Below are positions 26,459-36,049 of a stretch of DNA of 64,000 nt, in pieces. The stretch covers positions 186,001 to 250,000 of the forward strand of contig NZ_LRBG01000035.1 in the NCBI RefSeq assembly GCF_001580545.1. Direction: 5' to 3'. This DNA is from Paraburkholderia monticola. Its GTDB lineage: Bacteria; Pseudomonadota; Gammaproteobacteria; Burkholderiales; Burkholderiaceae. Position 1 is the first letter of the stretch, and every line of letters begins with the position of its first letter. The notes beneath the pieces were generated by a model that was given only the letters and a program-made list of their open reading frames with translations, was not told the origin of the DNA and made no database searches. Both the position numbers and the translations under genes were made by a program.

Positions 26459-27832
26459 TCACCAGTACGCCGCCCAGAGGTAAACAAACAGCGTGTCGTT
26501 GTCGCTTGCGTTGCGTCCGAGCCCGTCGTAATTCGAACGCGCACCAAGGTACTTCGTGAAGTGTGTGTATTGCAGCCCCAAGCGGATGTTCTGGACAGGA
26601 ATCCAGAATATTTCGGGGGTCCAGCCTTGCGTTGCCGGAGAGAAGTCCGCACTGCCCGGATACGCGACGCTGTCGCGGCTGCCGGTAACGTTAAAGAACG
26701 AGAGACTGATGCCGTATTTGGCCTGGTAGACGTATGAGAGCTTCAGTCTCAGCGAGCCGAGGTTGGCCGCCTTGCTGTCGCCATAAACGAGGTTGTTCGG
26801 ATCGCTGATGTTCTCGCGGATATAGCGGGCCTGCGCGGTGATTGTGTTCGGTTCGAGCAGGTACTGGTACTGCGCATCGAAGCCGATATCGCGGTAACGG
26901 GTCACGCCCTGGTTGAAGATCGGGGTTGCGTTGACGTCGTTGGGGTAGACGTTGACGTTGAGCCCGAAGGTCCCCAGCATGACGCTGTGTGGTCCCCAGT
27001 CGTGTGTCAGTGCCAGTCGCCAGTAGGGATTCTGGCCACGCAGATAGATCTGCGGGTGGTTCGGATCGCCGGCCTTGTTCCCTTTGCTCATGAACGACCA
27101 GATACCGTCGGCCGTACTGTAGAGCGACAACTCGGCATAAATCGTCCGGTTCCAGTAGACGTAGCCTCCGGCGCCGACAACCTGCTGTGCCAGCGCGCCT
27201 TCCATGATTGGCAGGAATTGCGGAGCGCCAACCGTGCTTGTCGACGAGGAGATGTACGGATAACTCCATGCCGGCGCGCTGTTCCACACGTCCTGCACGG
27301 ACGGATTGTTGTGCAGTGTGGTGCCGAGAATCAGATCGTTTGCGTCCCCTATGATCCTGTCGACATAACGGAAGTCCATGTTGTCGGACGCCCAGTGACC
27401 GATCCACTTGCCGTCGCTGCCCTGATGATCGTAGTTCGAGTAGGTGAACTGCGTGAACGCACCGATCCTGTCGGTGATCTTGCCGGCAAGGAAGATGCTG
27501 GCCGCGTCGAAAATCGGCAAGCCGTCTTTGGGGGAAATGACGTTGCCGCTGGCATCGTGGTTGACCCTTGTCTTCGTCATGTCGACCGTCGCCATCACGG
27601 CAATGGGAACGGTACGTTCCCCGAACGTGTATCCGTTCAGCTTGAACATTCGCCCATAGGGAGTCAGCTCGGGAAACTGTCCACCTGCATGGCAGGCAAC
27701 GCAGCTTTGTCCCGTTTGACGGGCGAATATCGGCAGCGCCGAAAGAGAGGAGGCGTGCAGCAGACAGATAGCCGCAATCGCCTGAATGCAGGCGCGCTGA
27801 AGCACGCGACGGACGGCAACGATATGTCTCAT
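26459..27832 (-). CDS. Cyc2-like fused mono-haem cytochrome / outer-membrane porin
   Basis: 457 residues from ATG 27832 with an excellent ribosome site (GGAGGAGATG). A signal peptide is followed at once by a haem c site (CVACH, residues 44-48) in the context LPIFARQTGQSCVACH and then PELTPYGRMFKLNGY. This resembles the N-terminal signature of Cyc2, the fused outer-membrane cytochrome-porin of iron oxidisers (from memory). The remaining 390 residues have alternating-pattern beta strands rich in Tyr/Trp/Phe and end in ...YLWAAYW, as expected for a beta-barrel. It should move electrons across the outer membrane. Homologues also occur in bacteria not known to oxidise iron, so the electron donor is open. 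First gene of a four-gene operon. Confidence 0.82.
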   Translation of the reverse strand: MRHIVAVRRVLQRACIQAIAAICLLHASSLSALPIFARQTGQSCVACHAGGQFPELTPYGRMFKLNGYTFGERTVPIAVMATVDMTKTRVNHDASGNVISPKDGLPIFDAASIFLAGKITDRIGAFTQFTYSNYDHQGSDGKWIGHWASDNMDFRYVDRIIGDANDLILGTTLHNNPSVQDVWNSAPAWSYPYISSSTSTVGAPQFLPIMEGALAQQVVGAGGYVYWNRTIYAELSLYSTADGIWSFMSKGNKAGDPNHPQIYLRGQNPYWRLALTHDWGPHSVMLGTFGLNVNVYPNDVNATPIFNQGVTRYRDIGFDAQYQYLLEPNTITAQARYIRENISDPNNLVYGDSKAANLGSLRLKLSYVYQAKYGISLSFFNVTGSRDSVAYPGSADFSPATQGWTPEIFWIPVQNIRLGLQYTHFTKYLGARSNYDGLGRNASDNDTLFVYLWAAYW

Positions 27833-28262
27833 GCCATCATCTCCTCCGGCCCGTTTCGCACGCGGAGATTTTCGAGGCACGCAGGTACCCCTCCCCACTG
27901 CGATACGAGGGACGACAAAGACGACGCTTCGCGCGCGGCATCACCGGCGTCGCCTGGTAAAACGGTGGAACGACACAGGACTGCGCTGCGCCGGGAGTAG
28001 AGCCGACACGCACACCTGTTCACTCGATGTCCAAAACGAAGGAGCCCGCCAACTTATTCCGCTGACGGTACGTCGTCGATACGCAGAGTGAGTACGAGCC
28101 GCAACGAGCGTTTCGCGAGCAGCCGTCACGTGCAGATTGAACGTGCCTACGCCGTCGCTGCGAGCATCGGGCCTTGAGCGACGCGTCAAATCATGAAGCG
28201 CTTATTCACGTATGACGCATTTCATTCAACAGGTAGGGAGGCGGCCACTCTGCGCAAACGAC
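27833..28262. other. Intergenic region between cytochrome-porin and SulP genes
   Basis: No gene recognised on either strand. It must hold the leftward promoter for the cytochrome-porin operon and the end of the SulP transcript; I see no clear promoter hexamers or terminator hairpin. Confidence 0.3.
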
Positions 28263-30485
28263 TCACAACGCCGCGCGCAATGACTCGTCAACAACGGCAA
28301 GCCGAATTGCGATGATCTTGACCAGAAACCGATGAAACTGTTGCGCGACCGCCGGATGCTGTTGTTCGAGTTCGATGAGCGCGGAGGTCGACAAACGACG
28401 GACCCGCGTCGGCACCTCGGCGATCACGTCCGCACTGCGTTGCTGCTGCGTGTAGACCGCCATTTCACCGACAACGGTCCCCGGGCCGAACGAGCGCAGC
28501 CGCACCGAGCGTCCATCGTCGAGCGGCAACGCGACCTCGACACGTCCGTGCTCGATGAAATACAACGCGTCGGCTTGCTCACCGCGACGAAAAAGCGCCT
28601 GCCCCGCGAGCAGGTCATGCACCTCCAGGCACCCCAGCAGCGTGCTCAACGCGCCGGCCGTGAAATGCGGCGCGAGCATCGCGTGAAAATCGTAGCCGTG
28701 GCCTGTCGCACGCGAGTTCGCCGTGAGCAACTGGTCTTCGACCCATTCCAGACCCACATCGAGCGAGTCGAATTCATGAATCCGCAGATTGAGGGTCCCA
28801 CTCTTCGTGAGCAGGTCGCGCGAGTGCGGCGGCAGCGCGGTCAGCACCAGGTCCGCGTTCTTCGCCGCGCAGAGTTGCCGTAGCTTGACGAAGCTGATCG
28901 ACACCGACGCGTCCATGCCCTGAGTCGACCCGAAGTCGAGAACGACGAAACGGACCGGCGTCGGATTGCTTGCGGCGAGCCGCCCACGCAGGCTCTGCAG
29001 AATCGAATTGGCGGTGCCGAAGAACAGGAACCCTTGCAGGCACATACCGCAGACCTGCGCACCGAGTTCGCGCAACGACTGGCTCTCGTCGATGCTGCGC
29101 TCGACATTGGACGTCCGTGTGCGCAGATCGAATTCCATGCGTATACAACTGACCCGGCCGTAGAGCAGCGTGAACGTCACGCACGCCGCGACGACGCCTA
29201 CCGCCACGCCGACTACCACGCCGTAGGCGACGATCGTGCCGAGAATCGCAGGCACGAGCAGGTACTCGTACCAGCTGAGCTTCGCATACGCACCCACGAG
29301 CCAATGCATGATCAGGCGCAGGCCCATGAAGAGCTGAAGGCCAACCAGCACCGGCACGGGAAACAGCGCCACGATATCGGGCGAGGTGCCCAGTAGGACC
29401 AGGCAAGCGAGCGCCGCGAACACGCCGGCCACGCGGCTCGTGGCACCCACGCGCGCATTGAGCATCGAGCGATTGAACGACTGGTAGCCGACCATTCCGC
29501 CGAGCAGCCCGCTCGCGAGATTGGCAAGACCCGCGGCCCGCATCTCGCGATTGAGATCGACCTCCTCGCCGGTCACCGCGCCGATCGCCGTCGAATTCAT
29601 CAGGATCGTGACAGCGGAAACGGTCGTGACGAGGAGGCTCTCCGGTAGGTGTGCGGCGACGGCCGGCCAGTCGATGCCACCCTGCCTCAGTTGCGCGGCC
29701 ATGTGCAGCTCCGGCAGCCCGGTAAGGTGCAGCGTGACGCGCGGCAGAAGCAGCCCCATGCCGCGCGCGTCGGCAATCGAGAGACCGGCAATGTGCAGGA
29801 GAACGTAGAACAGCACGATGCCGAAACCCAATGTGAGCGGCAGCGCGGCAATGTGCTGCCAGGCGCGCGTGAGGATCGTGGTCATCACACCCACGACGAG
29901 CGCGGGAATCCACGTGAGCCAGTGAACCTGCGTGAGCAACGACAGCACGTGCCAGTTCAGTGCCTCGCCCGTCATCACGCGAAAGGCCCCGGCCAGCAGC
30001 AGATAGCCCGTTCCGGCGAGAAATCCGCCGAGCACCGGATACGGCAGGAACTGCAACGAGCGGCCTTGCTTCGACGAGCCGATCGCGTAGAGGATGACGC
30101 CCGTCACGACCGAGCAGAGCGCGATGGCGATCAGCACGGTCAGGATCAGGGTCTGGGGGGACCCGCCGTCCGCGCGCACGCTGCTGGCGACCCCCGCGGC
30201 GACGCCCGCGAGAAACGCCGCGGCATTGCTGTCCGGACCGCCGATGTTCCAACGCATCGAGCTCGTCAGTGCAATCACGAGCGCCGTGACGACGCAACTG
30301 ACGAGCGCGGTCGGCACGCCGAGCATCGCGTAGCGCGCAAGATCGGCGCTGAAGATCATCGTGCCGAGGCTCATGGCGTAGCACAGCATGACGAGCGTCG
30401 AGACCGCGCCGGCCGCCACGTCGCCAGGCAGGCCCGCGAAGCGCGAGCGTAGCGGAATGTCGGAGACAGTCTTGCCCGGCTTCAC
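28263..30485 (-). CDS. SulP-family anion transporter with STAS and cyclic-nucleotide-binding domains
   Basis: 740 residues from GTG 30485, chosen because GAGGAG lies five bases upstream. Residues about 20-480 hold the SulP transporter core with 10-14 membrane helices (PDSNAAAFLAGVAAG, GLLGGMVGYQSFNRSMLNARVG). A STAS domain follows at about 520-620 (VRFVVLDFGSTQGMDASVSISFVKL). At the C-terminus is a cNMP-binding domain (LAGQALFRRGEQADALYFIEHGRVEV) whose phosphate cassette keeps Gly-Glu and Arg (VVGEMAV...QRSADV). So anion uptake (sulfate, bicarbonate or similar) is probably gated by cAMP or cGMP. The gene is divergent from a nucleotide cyclase gene 233 bases away. Confidence 0.9.
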   Translation of the reverse strand: MKPGKTVSDIPLRSRFAGLPGDVAAGAVSTLVMLCYAMSLGTMIFSADLARYAMLGVPTALVSCVVTALVIALTSSMRWNIGGPDSNAAAFLAGVAAGVASSVRADGGSPQTLILTVLIAIALCSVVTGVILYAIGSSKQGRSLQFLPYPVLGGFLAGTGYLLLAGAFRVMTGEALNWHVLSLLTQVHWLTWIPALVVGVMTTILTRAWQHIAALPLTLGFGIVLFYVLLHIAGLSIADARGMGLLLPRVTLHLTGLPELHMAAQLRQGGIDWPAVAAHLPESLLVTTVSAVTILMNSTAIGAVTGEEVDLNREMRAAGLANLASGLLGGMVGYQSFNRSMLNARVGATSRVAGVFAALACLVLLGTSPDIVALFPVPVLVGLQLFMGLRLIMHWLVGAYAKLSWYEYLLVPAILGTIVAYGVVVGVAVGVVAACVTFTLLYGRVSCIRMEFDLRTRTSNVERSIDESQSLRELGAQVCGMCLQGFLFFGTANSILQSLRGRLAASNPTPVRFVVLDFGSTQGMDASVSISFVKLRQLCAAKNADLVLTALPPHSRDLLTKSGTLNLRIHEFDSLDVGLEWVEDQLLTANSRATGHGYDFHAMLAPHFTAGALSTLLGCLEVHDLLAGQALFRRGEQADALYFIEHGRVEVALPLDDGRSVRLRSFGPGTVVGEMAVYTQQQRSADVIAEVPTRVRRLSTSALIELEQQHPAVAQQFHRFLVKIIAIRLAVVDESLRAAL

Positions 30486-30718
30486 GTGAACTCCTCGAAG
30501 AATGCGAGGGTGCGGTGGGACGCGCTGCCCAGTATCCGTCGTGACTCGAAAGGGTGTCAAACACCTGCGCCCGGCGAGTTGTAGACCTACACTGGGTAAT
30601 CATCGGCTGGGTCGAATGCCGGCTTGGGGCCGATAGCATCGGCGAGCGGTGCGCGCGATTTTCGTCTGACGTTTGCGCATCGCGCCGCGCCGGCTGGCAT
30701 CGAATGCAGGCGACGAAC

Positions 30719-33700
30719 ATGGACATCGCGCAATGGCTGCAGCGCCTCGGACTCGAGCAGTACGCGCCCGCATTCGAGGCGAACGACATCGACGTAGCGC
30801 TGCTCGAGCAGTTGAGCGATGCCGATCTGAAAGAACTCGGCGTGCAGTCGCTTGGCCATCGCAAGCGCATCCTGGCCGCCGTGGCGGCCGCGCAACCGTT
30901 GCCGGGCGCAGCGGCGCCGCCGCCGACGGCCGCCGCCACCCTGGCGCCTGCGGACGAGCGTCGGCAGGTCACGATCCTGTTTGCCGATCTCTGCGGGTAC
31001 ACGGCGCTCTCGCGCACGCTCGACCCCGAAGACCTGCGCGCGCTGATTGGCCGCTACACGGCGCTGGTCGACGGTGTCGTCCTCGCGTATGGCGGCACGA
31101 TCGACAAGCACATCGGCGATGCGGTGATGGCGCTGTTCGGCGCGCCGCGCTCGCATGAGACCGATACGCTGCGCGCGGCCCGGGCCGCGCTGGATATCCA
31201 CGACGGGCTGACGCAACTTGGCGCGCAGGCGGGGCGGCCGTTGCAGGCGCACATCGGCATCGCGAGCGGCGAAGTGGTCGCTGGTGCGCTTGGCCGCGCC
31301 GACGCCCAGGACTACACGGTGCACGGCGATCCGGTGAACCTCGCGGCGCGACTGGTGGGCGCCGCGCCCGCCGGCGAGATCTGGATCGCGGACGAGTCAG
31401 CGCGTCTGCTCGGCGATGCCGCCGTGTGCGAGGCGATCGGCGAGCAGTTCTTCAAGGGTATCGACACACCGGTACGGGCCTGGCGGCTCGTTGCCATCGC
31501 GAGCGAACCGGTGGCGACGAACCGAAGCCGCTTCGTCGGCCGTGAAGCCGAGCTCGAGCAATTTCACGGTATCGTCCACGCCTGCCAGGCTAAGCACGCC
31601 GGACATATTCTCCATCTGCGAGGCGAAGCAGGAATCGGCAAGACGCGGCTCGTCGACGAAATGCGCCGCTACGCGCAGAGCCAAGGCTTCACGCTGCATC
31701 GAAGCCTCGTGCTCGATTTCGGGGTTGGCAAGGGGCAGGACCCGGTGCGCGCGATCGTCGCCAGCCTGCTCGGGCTGCCGGCCAGCGCATCGGCCGACGC
31801 CCGGCAAGCCGCCGTCGAGCGTGCCGCCGCCCGCGGTGTCTTGAACGAAGAGCAGCTCGTGTTTCTTCAGGATTTCCTCGATCTGCCCAAAAGCGGCGAG
31901 TGGCAGGCGCTGTACGACGCCATGGATCACAGTGCGCGCCAGCGTGGCAAGCAGACGCTCGCCGCACGACTGGCCGAGGACGCCTGCGCGCAAGCGGCGA
32001 CGATGATCGTCGTCGAAGATCTGCATTGGGCCGACCGCGAGGCGCTCAGCTATCTGGCGGCGTTCGCGTCGGGCATCGTCAATGGAACGGGCTTGCTCGT
32101 GACGACTTCGCGGGTGGAAGGCGATCCGATCGATGCCGCCTGGCGCGCACGCTGCCGCGACACCCCGTGCGCCACGATCGACCTCGGGCCGCTGCGCAAG
32201 GAGGAGGCGCTCAGCCTCGCGAGCAATTTCATCGACGCGACTCAGCGCGTCGCGCTCGCCTGCATCGAGCGGGCAGCAGGCAATCCGCTATTCCTCGAGC
32301 AACTGTTGCGCAATGCCGAGGAAGGCAGCAGCGGCAACGTGCCCGCGTCGATCCGAAGCCTCGTGCTCGCGCGGATGGACCGGTTGGCGCCACGCGACCG
32401 GCTGGCATTCCAGGCGGCTGCCGTCATCGGTCAGCGTTTCGACCTGGCGTTGCTGCGCCGGCTCATCGACGACCCTGACTACGTCTGCGACGGCCTGCTC
32501 GCCAATGCGCTCGTGCTACCCGAAGGCGAGGACTTCCTGTTCGCCCATGCGCTGATCCAGGAGGGCGCATGGGCGACGCTCTTGCGGGCGCGCCGGCGCG
32601 AGCTTCATCGCTGTGCCGCCGAATGGTTCGCCCATAGCGATCCCACGTTGCACGCGCAGCATCTCGACCGGGCCGAGGACGAACGTGCGCGCGCTGCCTA
32701 TCTCGCCGCGGCGGCCGCGCAGCGTGCGGCCCATCGTTTCGAGGCCGCGCTGCGGCTGGCCGACCGGGGCCTCGAGATCGCACGGACCGACACGGACCGC
32801 CACGCACTGAGCTGCGCCAAGGGCGAGCTCCAGCGCGATCTGGGCGACATTGCGGGATCGATCGCCACGTACCGCGCGGCGCTCGCGGCCGCCACCGATG
32901 ATGACGCCCGCTGCGTCTGCCAGCTCGGGCTCGCGGAAGGTCTGCGGGTGAATGAAGGTCTCGACGAGGCGCTCGCGTTGCTGTCGGCCGCGCAGACGAT
33001 TGCGGAACGTGACGGGCGAGTGGCCGACCTCGCAAGCCTTCATCACTTGCGCGGCAACATCCTTTTTCCGCTTGGCAGGATCGACGCCTGTTGCGCCGAG
33101 CATGAACGGGGTCTTACCTATGCACGGCGGCTCGCCATGCCGGAGGCGGAAGCGCGCGCGCTCGGCGGCCTCGCGGATGCAGCGTACGCGCAGGGACGCA
33201 TGGAAACCGCTTGTCGCCATTTCAGCGAATGCGTGGCGCTCAGCCGCCAGCATGGGTTCGGCCGAATCGAGGTGGCGAATCGTCCGATGCAGGGCTTCAG
33301 CAGGATCTATCTCAACGAAGCACGCGAGGCACGCGAGGACGCGCTCGTCGCGGCACGTGCGGCCGCGTTGATCGGGCAGCCGCGCGCGCAATTGCTGTGC
33401 GAGACGCTGGGCGTGTTCGCCTGCCAGGAACTGGGCGACGAACAGGCGGCGCACCTTCACCTGGAGCAGGAACTGCGGCTGATCAGGCAACTCGGCGCCC
33501 GCCGCTTCGAGGCACAAAATCTGGAGATGCACGGACGGCTGTTGCTGGACAACGGAGCCAGAAGCGAAGCGATCAAGAAACTTAGCGAGGCGATCGTGAT
33601 CTCGCGCGAGGTAGGCACGCAGTTTTCCGGCCCCAAGGCGCTGAGCGCGCTGAGCCGCGCAATGGATGAAAACGTCGAGCGTGCACGGTTGCTGGACGAA

Positions 33701-34015
33701 GGCGAAGCGCTGCTGCGACTCGGCGCGGTGGGCCACAATCATCTCTGGTTTTACCGCGACGCGATTGAAGCGATGTTCTCCGCCGGCGATGCGCCTGGCG
33801 TGTTGCGCTACGTGAAGGCACTCGAGAACTACACCCAGCGCGAACCGCTGCCCTGGGCCGAGCTTTTTGCAGCGCGTGGCCGTGCGCTCGCGCTGGCACT
33901 GCAGGACCCGGGTGGCGAACCCGCGCTACGAGAGCTCGCGCAGGTGCGGATGGCGTTGCACGAAGCTGGCTTTCGGCATTATCTGAGCGCCGTCGATGCT
34001 GCTCTGGCGGTTTGA
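30719..34015 (+). CDS. SAM-domain adenylate/guanylate cyclase with AAA ATPase and TPR region
   Basis: 1098 residues from ATG 30719; the sequence is conserved from MDIAQWLQRLGL. Residues 1-58 are a SAM domain (YAPAFEANDIDVALLEQL, LGHRKRIL). A class III cyclase domain spans about 82-260, with metal Asp90 (FADLCGYT) and Asp134 and adenine-type Lys130 (DKHIGDAV). A P-loop (GEAGIGKT, about 302-309) and Walker B (MIVVEDLHWAD) mark an AAA/NACHT-like ATPase. The C-terminal 450 residues are helical TPR-type repeats rich in Ala/Arg/Leu. This matches the common large signalling cyclases of alpha- and betaproteobacteria. cAMP is the likelier product given the Lys. It is divergent from a SulP transporter that can bind cyclic nucleotides. 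Confidence 0.9.
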   Translation: MDIAQWLQRLGLEQYAPAFEANDIDVALLEQLSDADLKELGVQSLGHRKRILAAVAAAQPLPGAAAPPPTAAATLAPADERRQVTILFADLCGYTALSRTLDPEDLRALIGRYTALVDGVVLAYGGTIDKHIGDAVMALFGAPRSHETDTLRAARAALDIHDGLTQLGAQAGRPLQAHIGIASGEVVAGALGRADAQDYTVHGDPVNLAARLVGAAPAGEIWIADESARLLGDAAVCEAIGEQFFKGIDTPVRAWRLVAIASEPVATNRSRFVGREAELEQFHGIVHACQAKHAGHILHLRGEAGIGKTRLVDEMRRYAQSQGFTLHRSLVLDFGVGKGQDPVRAIVASLLGLPASASADARQAAVERAAARGVLNEEQLVFLQDFLDLPKSGEWQALYDAMDHSARQRGKQTLAARLAEDACAQAATMIVVEDLHWADREALSYLAAFASGIVNGTGLLVTTSRVEGDPIDAAWRARCRDTPCATIDLGPLRKEEALSLASNFIDATQRVALACIERAAGNPLFLEQLLRNAEEGSSGNVPASIRSLVLARMDRLAPRDRLAFQAAAVIGQRFDLALLRRLIDDPDYVCDGLLANALVLPEGEDFLFAHALIQEGAWATLLRARRRELHRCAAEWFAHSDPTLHAQHLDRAEDERARAAYLAAAAAQRAAHRFEAALRLADRGLEIARTDTDRHALSCAKGELQRDLGDIAGSIATYRAALAAATDDDARCVCQLGLAEGLRVNEGLDEALALLSAAQTIAERDGRVADLASLHHLRGNILFPLGRIDACCAEHERGLTYARRLAMPEAEARALGGLADAAYAQGRMETACRHFSECVALSRQHGFGRIEVANRPMQGFSRIYLNEAREAREDALVAARAAALIGQPRAQLLCETLGVFACQELGDEQAAHLHLEQELRLIRQLGARRFEAQNLEMHGRLLLDNGARSEAIKKLSEAIVISREVGTQFSGPKALSALSRAMDENVERARLLDEGEALLRLGAVGHNHLWFYRDAIEAMFSAGDAPGVLRYVKALENYTQREPLPWAELFAARGRALALALQDPGGEPALRELAQVRMALHEAGFRHYLSAVDAALAV

Positions 34016-34170
34016 TTCGCGTGACGCAGATGATGCGTCGAATGGCTTTCCTGGGATCGAGCGCAGCGCCCCAAGCTCTGTAGACTGCTTGACCACCTGA
34101 TGTTTGCACGCATCGTGAGGGACAAACTTCAACTGGAGCGGTCTCCCCAGCAAATCACCGAACGGCTTGC

Positions 34171-35136
34171 TCACGCGTGCCGAGCCTTCGGGCTTTTCTT
34201 GCCTTTGCGTGAAACGGAGCGCTGACTGACATCCTTTGACAAGCGCTGAGGGTCGCCAAGGAGCTCGACCAGCCGGGTCTCGCATTCGGAAAACGAGTAG
34301 CCGCGCCGCTGCGAGACCATGAACGTGAGGGGGCGCATGTGCCATGCGCGCCGTTGGAGTTCGATAAGTTTCCCATTCGCGAGGTCTTCCGCAACCAGAT
34401 GATGCGGCATGTGCCCCCAGCACAGGCTTCCCCTTAGCAGATCGTGCTTCGCGCCGAGGTCATTCACCCGCCACTGGCGTTCGCTGGCGACCCCCTGTTG
34501 TGTCTTCTCCGCATCGGGCTGATTGTCGGTTACGACGAGCTGGATGTGCCGGCCAAATTCCTCCCGCGGGATCGGCCCCGCGATTGCGGCTAGCGGATGC
34601 GATGGCGCACAGACGGTCACCATTTGCGCTTCACATAAATGCAGCCTTTCTATGGTGGCTGGGCTCAGCTCAGGCACGTCCGTGATCGTCACCGCCAATG
34701 CGCACGTGCCTTCGATCACCAAACGCTCGCCCCCCTGCATGGTCGTCATGCGCAGATTGATCGCAACCGTTGGAAAGTCCGCCTGCAGAGTGCGCAAGCA
34801 TTCAATCAGGTGCGCACGCGAGAAATAGGTATCCACGGCAATCGAGACCTGTGGGACCCCGGCTTCAGCAATCGAAACCGCGCGCATCTTCATTTCCTCG
34901 GTGCGTGAGATCACCCCACGAGCATCAGGCAGGAGGCTGCGGCCCGCGGCCGTCAGCGTTGCTTTGCGGGTGTTGCGCTCGAACAGCACTACGTCAAAGG
35001 CGCTCTCGAGCGCGTTGATCGCGTGACTGATCGCCGACTGTGCACGCCTCAACTCCCTTGCAGCCCCGGAAAAGCTTCCCTCGTCACACACCGCGACGAA
35101 GGCCCGAAGTTGATTGATGGTGACGTTGTCGAGCAT
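34171..35136 (-). CDS. LysR-family transcriptional regulator
   Basis: 321 residues. The winged helix-turn-helix is at residues 5-64 (LRAFVAVCDEGSFSGAARELRRAQSAISHAINALE), followed by a substrate-binding domain (VSIAVDTYFSRAHLIECLRTLQADFPTVAINL). The C-terminus is a basic tail (SRKGKKSPKARHA). It is divergent from an SDR oxidoreductase gene that it probably controls. A palindrome (ATCTA-N5-TAGAT) lies five bases before its start codon, fitting autoregulation. Confidence 0.9.
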   Translation of the reverse strand: MLDNVTINQLRAFVAVCDEGSFSGAARELRRAQSAISHAINALESAFDVVLFERNTRKATLTAAGRSLLPDARGVISRTEEMKMRAVSIAEAGVPQVSIAVDTYFSRAHLIECLRTLQADFPTVAINLRMTTMQGGERLVIEGTCALAVTITDVPELSPATIERLHLCEAQMVTVCAPSHPLAAIAGPIPREEFGRHIQLVVTDNQPDAEKTQQGVASERQWRVNDLGAKHDLLRGSLCWGHMPHHLVAEDLANGKLIELQRRAWHMRPLTFMVSQRRGYSFSECETRLVELLGDPQRLSKDVSQRSVSRKGKKSPKARHA

Positions 35137-35140
35137 GGGT

Positions 35141-35166
35141 ATCTAAAAAGTAGATGGTATTGATAC
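35141..35166. promoter_or_regulatory. Inverted repeats between lysR and SDR genes
   Basis: ATCTA-AAAAG-TAGAT (35141-35155) and GTAT-TG-ATAC (35157-35166) sit side by side in the 106-base divergent gap, next to the lysR start. They are likely binding sites of the divergent LysR regulator. Confidence 0.5.
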
Positions 35167-35242
35167 ATATTCAGTCAATTGTCTTCATGAATCAAGCGCT
35201 CCAGAATCGGGTTTGTCACTTTTGTTTTGAAGGATGCATCAC

Positions 35243-35977
35243 ATGAACAGACTGAACGGAAAGACCGCTGTCGTCACCGGTGGTGCTACGGGCATCGGCC
35301 GCGCCGCCGCAAAGCGCTTTATCGAGGAGGGCGCCTTTGTCTTCATCTTCGGCCGCCACCAGGAAGCGCTCGACGCCGCTGTGGCCGACCTGGGGCTCAA
35401 TGCCCGCGCGGTGAAGGGCTCGGTCGCCGATCTGGCCGACCTCGATCGACTCTACGCAGTGGTGAAGGCCGAGCGCGGAACCCTCGACATCGTCTTCGCC
35501 AATGCCGGGGCGGGAAGCCCGCTTCCGCTCGGCAAGATCACCGCCGAGCACGTCGATGAAATCTTCGACACCAATGTGAAGGGTTCGATCTTCACAGTCC
35601 AGAAGGCGCTGCCGCTGATGGGCGAGGGCGGTTCGATCATCCTGACCGGATCGAGCGCCGGCACGACGGGCGCCCCGGCATTCAGCGCCTACAGCGCGAG
35701 CAAGGCGGCAGTGCGCAATCTCGCGCGAACCTGGGCGGAGGACCTGAAGGGCACCGGCATCCGGGTCAACGTGCTGTCGCCCGGGCCGACGGCGACCGAA
35801 CTCGCGAAGGCAGCGCTAGGCGAGGAAGGCCAGAAGGTCTTCGGCTCGATGAATCCGCTTCAGCGCATGGCCGATCCGGCGGAGATCGGAGCGGTGGCGG
35901 CCTTTCTCGCGGCGCAGGACAGCAGCTTCATGACCGCCAGTGAGGTCGCCGTCGACGGCGGCCTGGCGCAAATTTGA
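35243..35977 (+). CDS. Short-chain dehydrogenase/reductase
   Basis: 244 residues from ATG 35243. The ATG at 35234 is overlapped by the ribosome site GAAGGA, which is spaced correctly for 35243. It has the nucleotide-binding motif TGGATGIG (residues 13-20), NAG (FANAGAG), the catalytic Ser in TGSSAG and the catalytic pair YSASK. A C-terminal VDGGLAQI is typical of classical SDRs. Substrate unknown. It is followed after 72 bases by a dinucleotide-dependent reductase, so the two may act in one small redox pathway under the divergent LysR regulator. Confidence 0.92.
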   Translation: MNRLNGKTAVVTGGATGIGRAAAKRFIEEGAFVFIFGRHQEALDAAVADLGLNARAVKGSVADLADLDRLYAVVKAERGTLDIVFANAGAGSPLPLGKITAEHVDEIFDTNVKGSIFTVQKALPLMGEGGSIILTGSSAGTTGAPAFSAYSASKAAVRNLARTWAEDLKGTGIRVNVLSPGPTATELAKAALGEEGQKVFGSMNPLQRMADPAEIGAVAAFLAAQDSSFMTASEVAVDGGLAQI

Positions 35978-36049
35978 CACGCTACGCCCGGGCGGTCACT
36001 CCATTCGATATTCGGAGTCCGTAGGGCGTGGCAAACCGAAGGAGAAGAT

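Noticed and set aside
34023..34039. Hairpin GACGCA-GATGA-TGCGTC after the cyclase gene
   Set aside because: Short stem and no T-run; not called a terminator.
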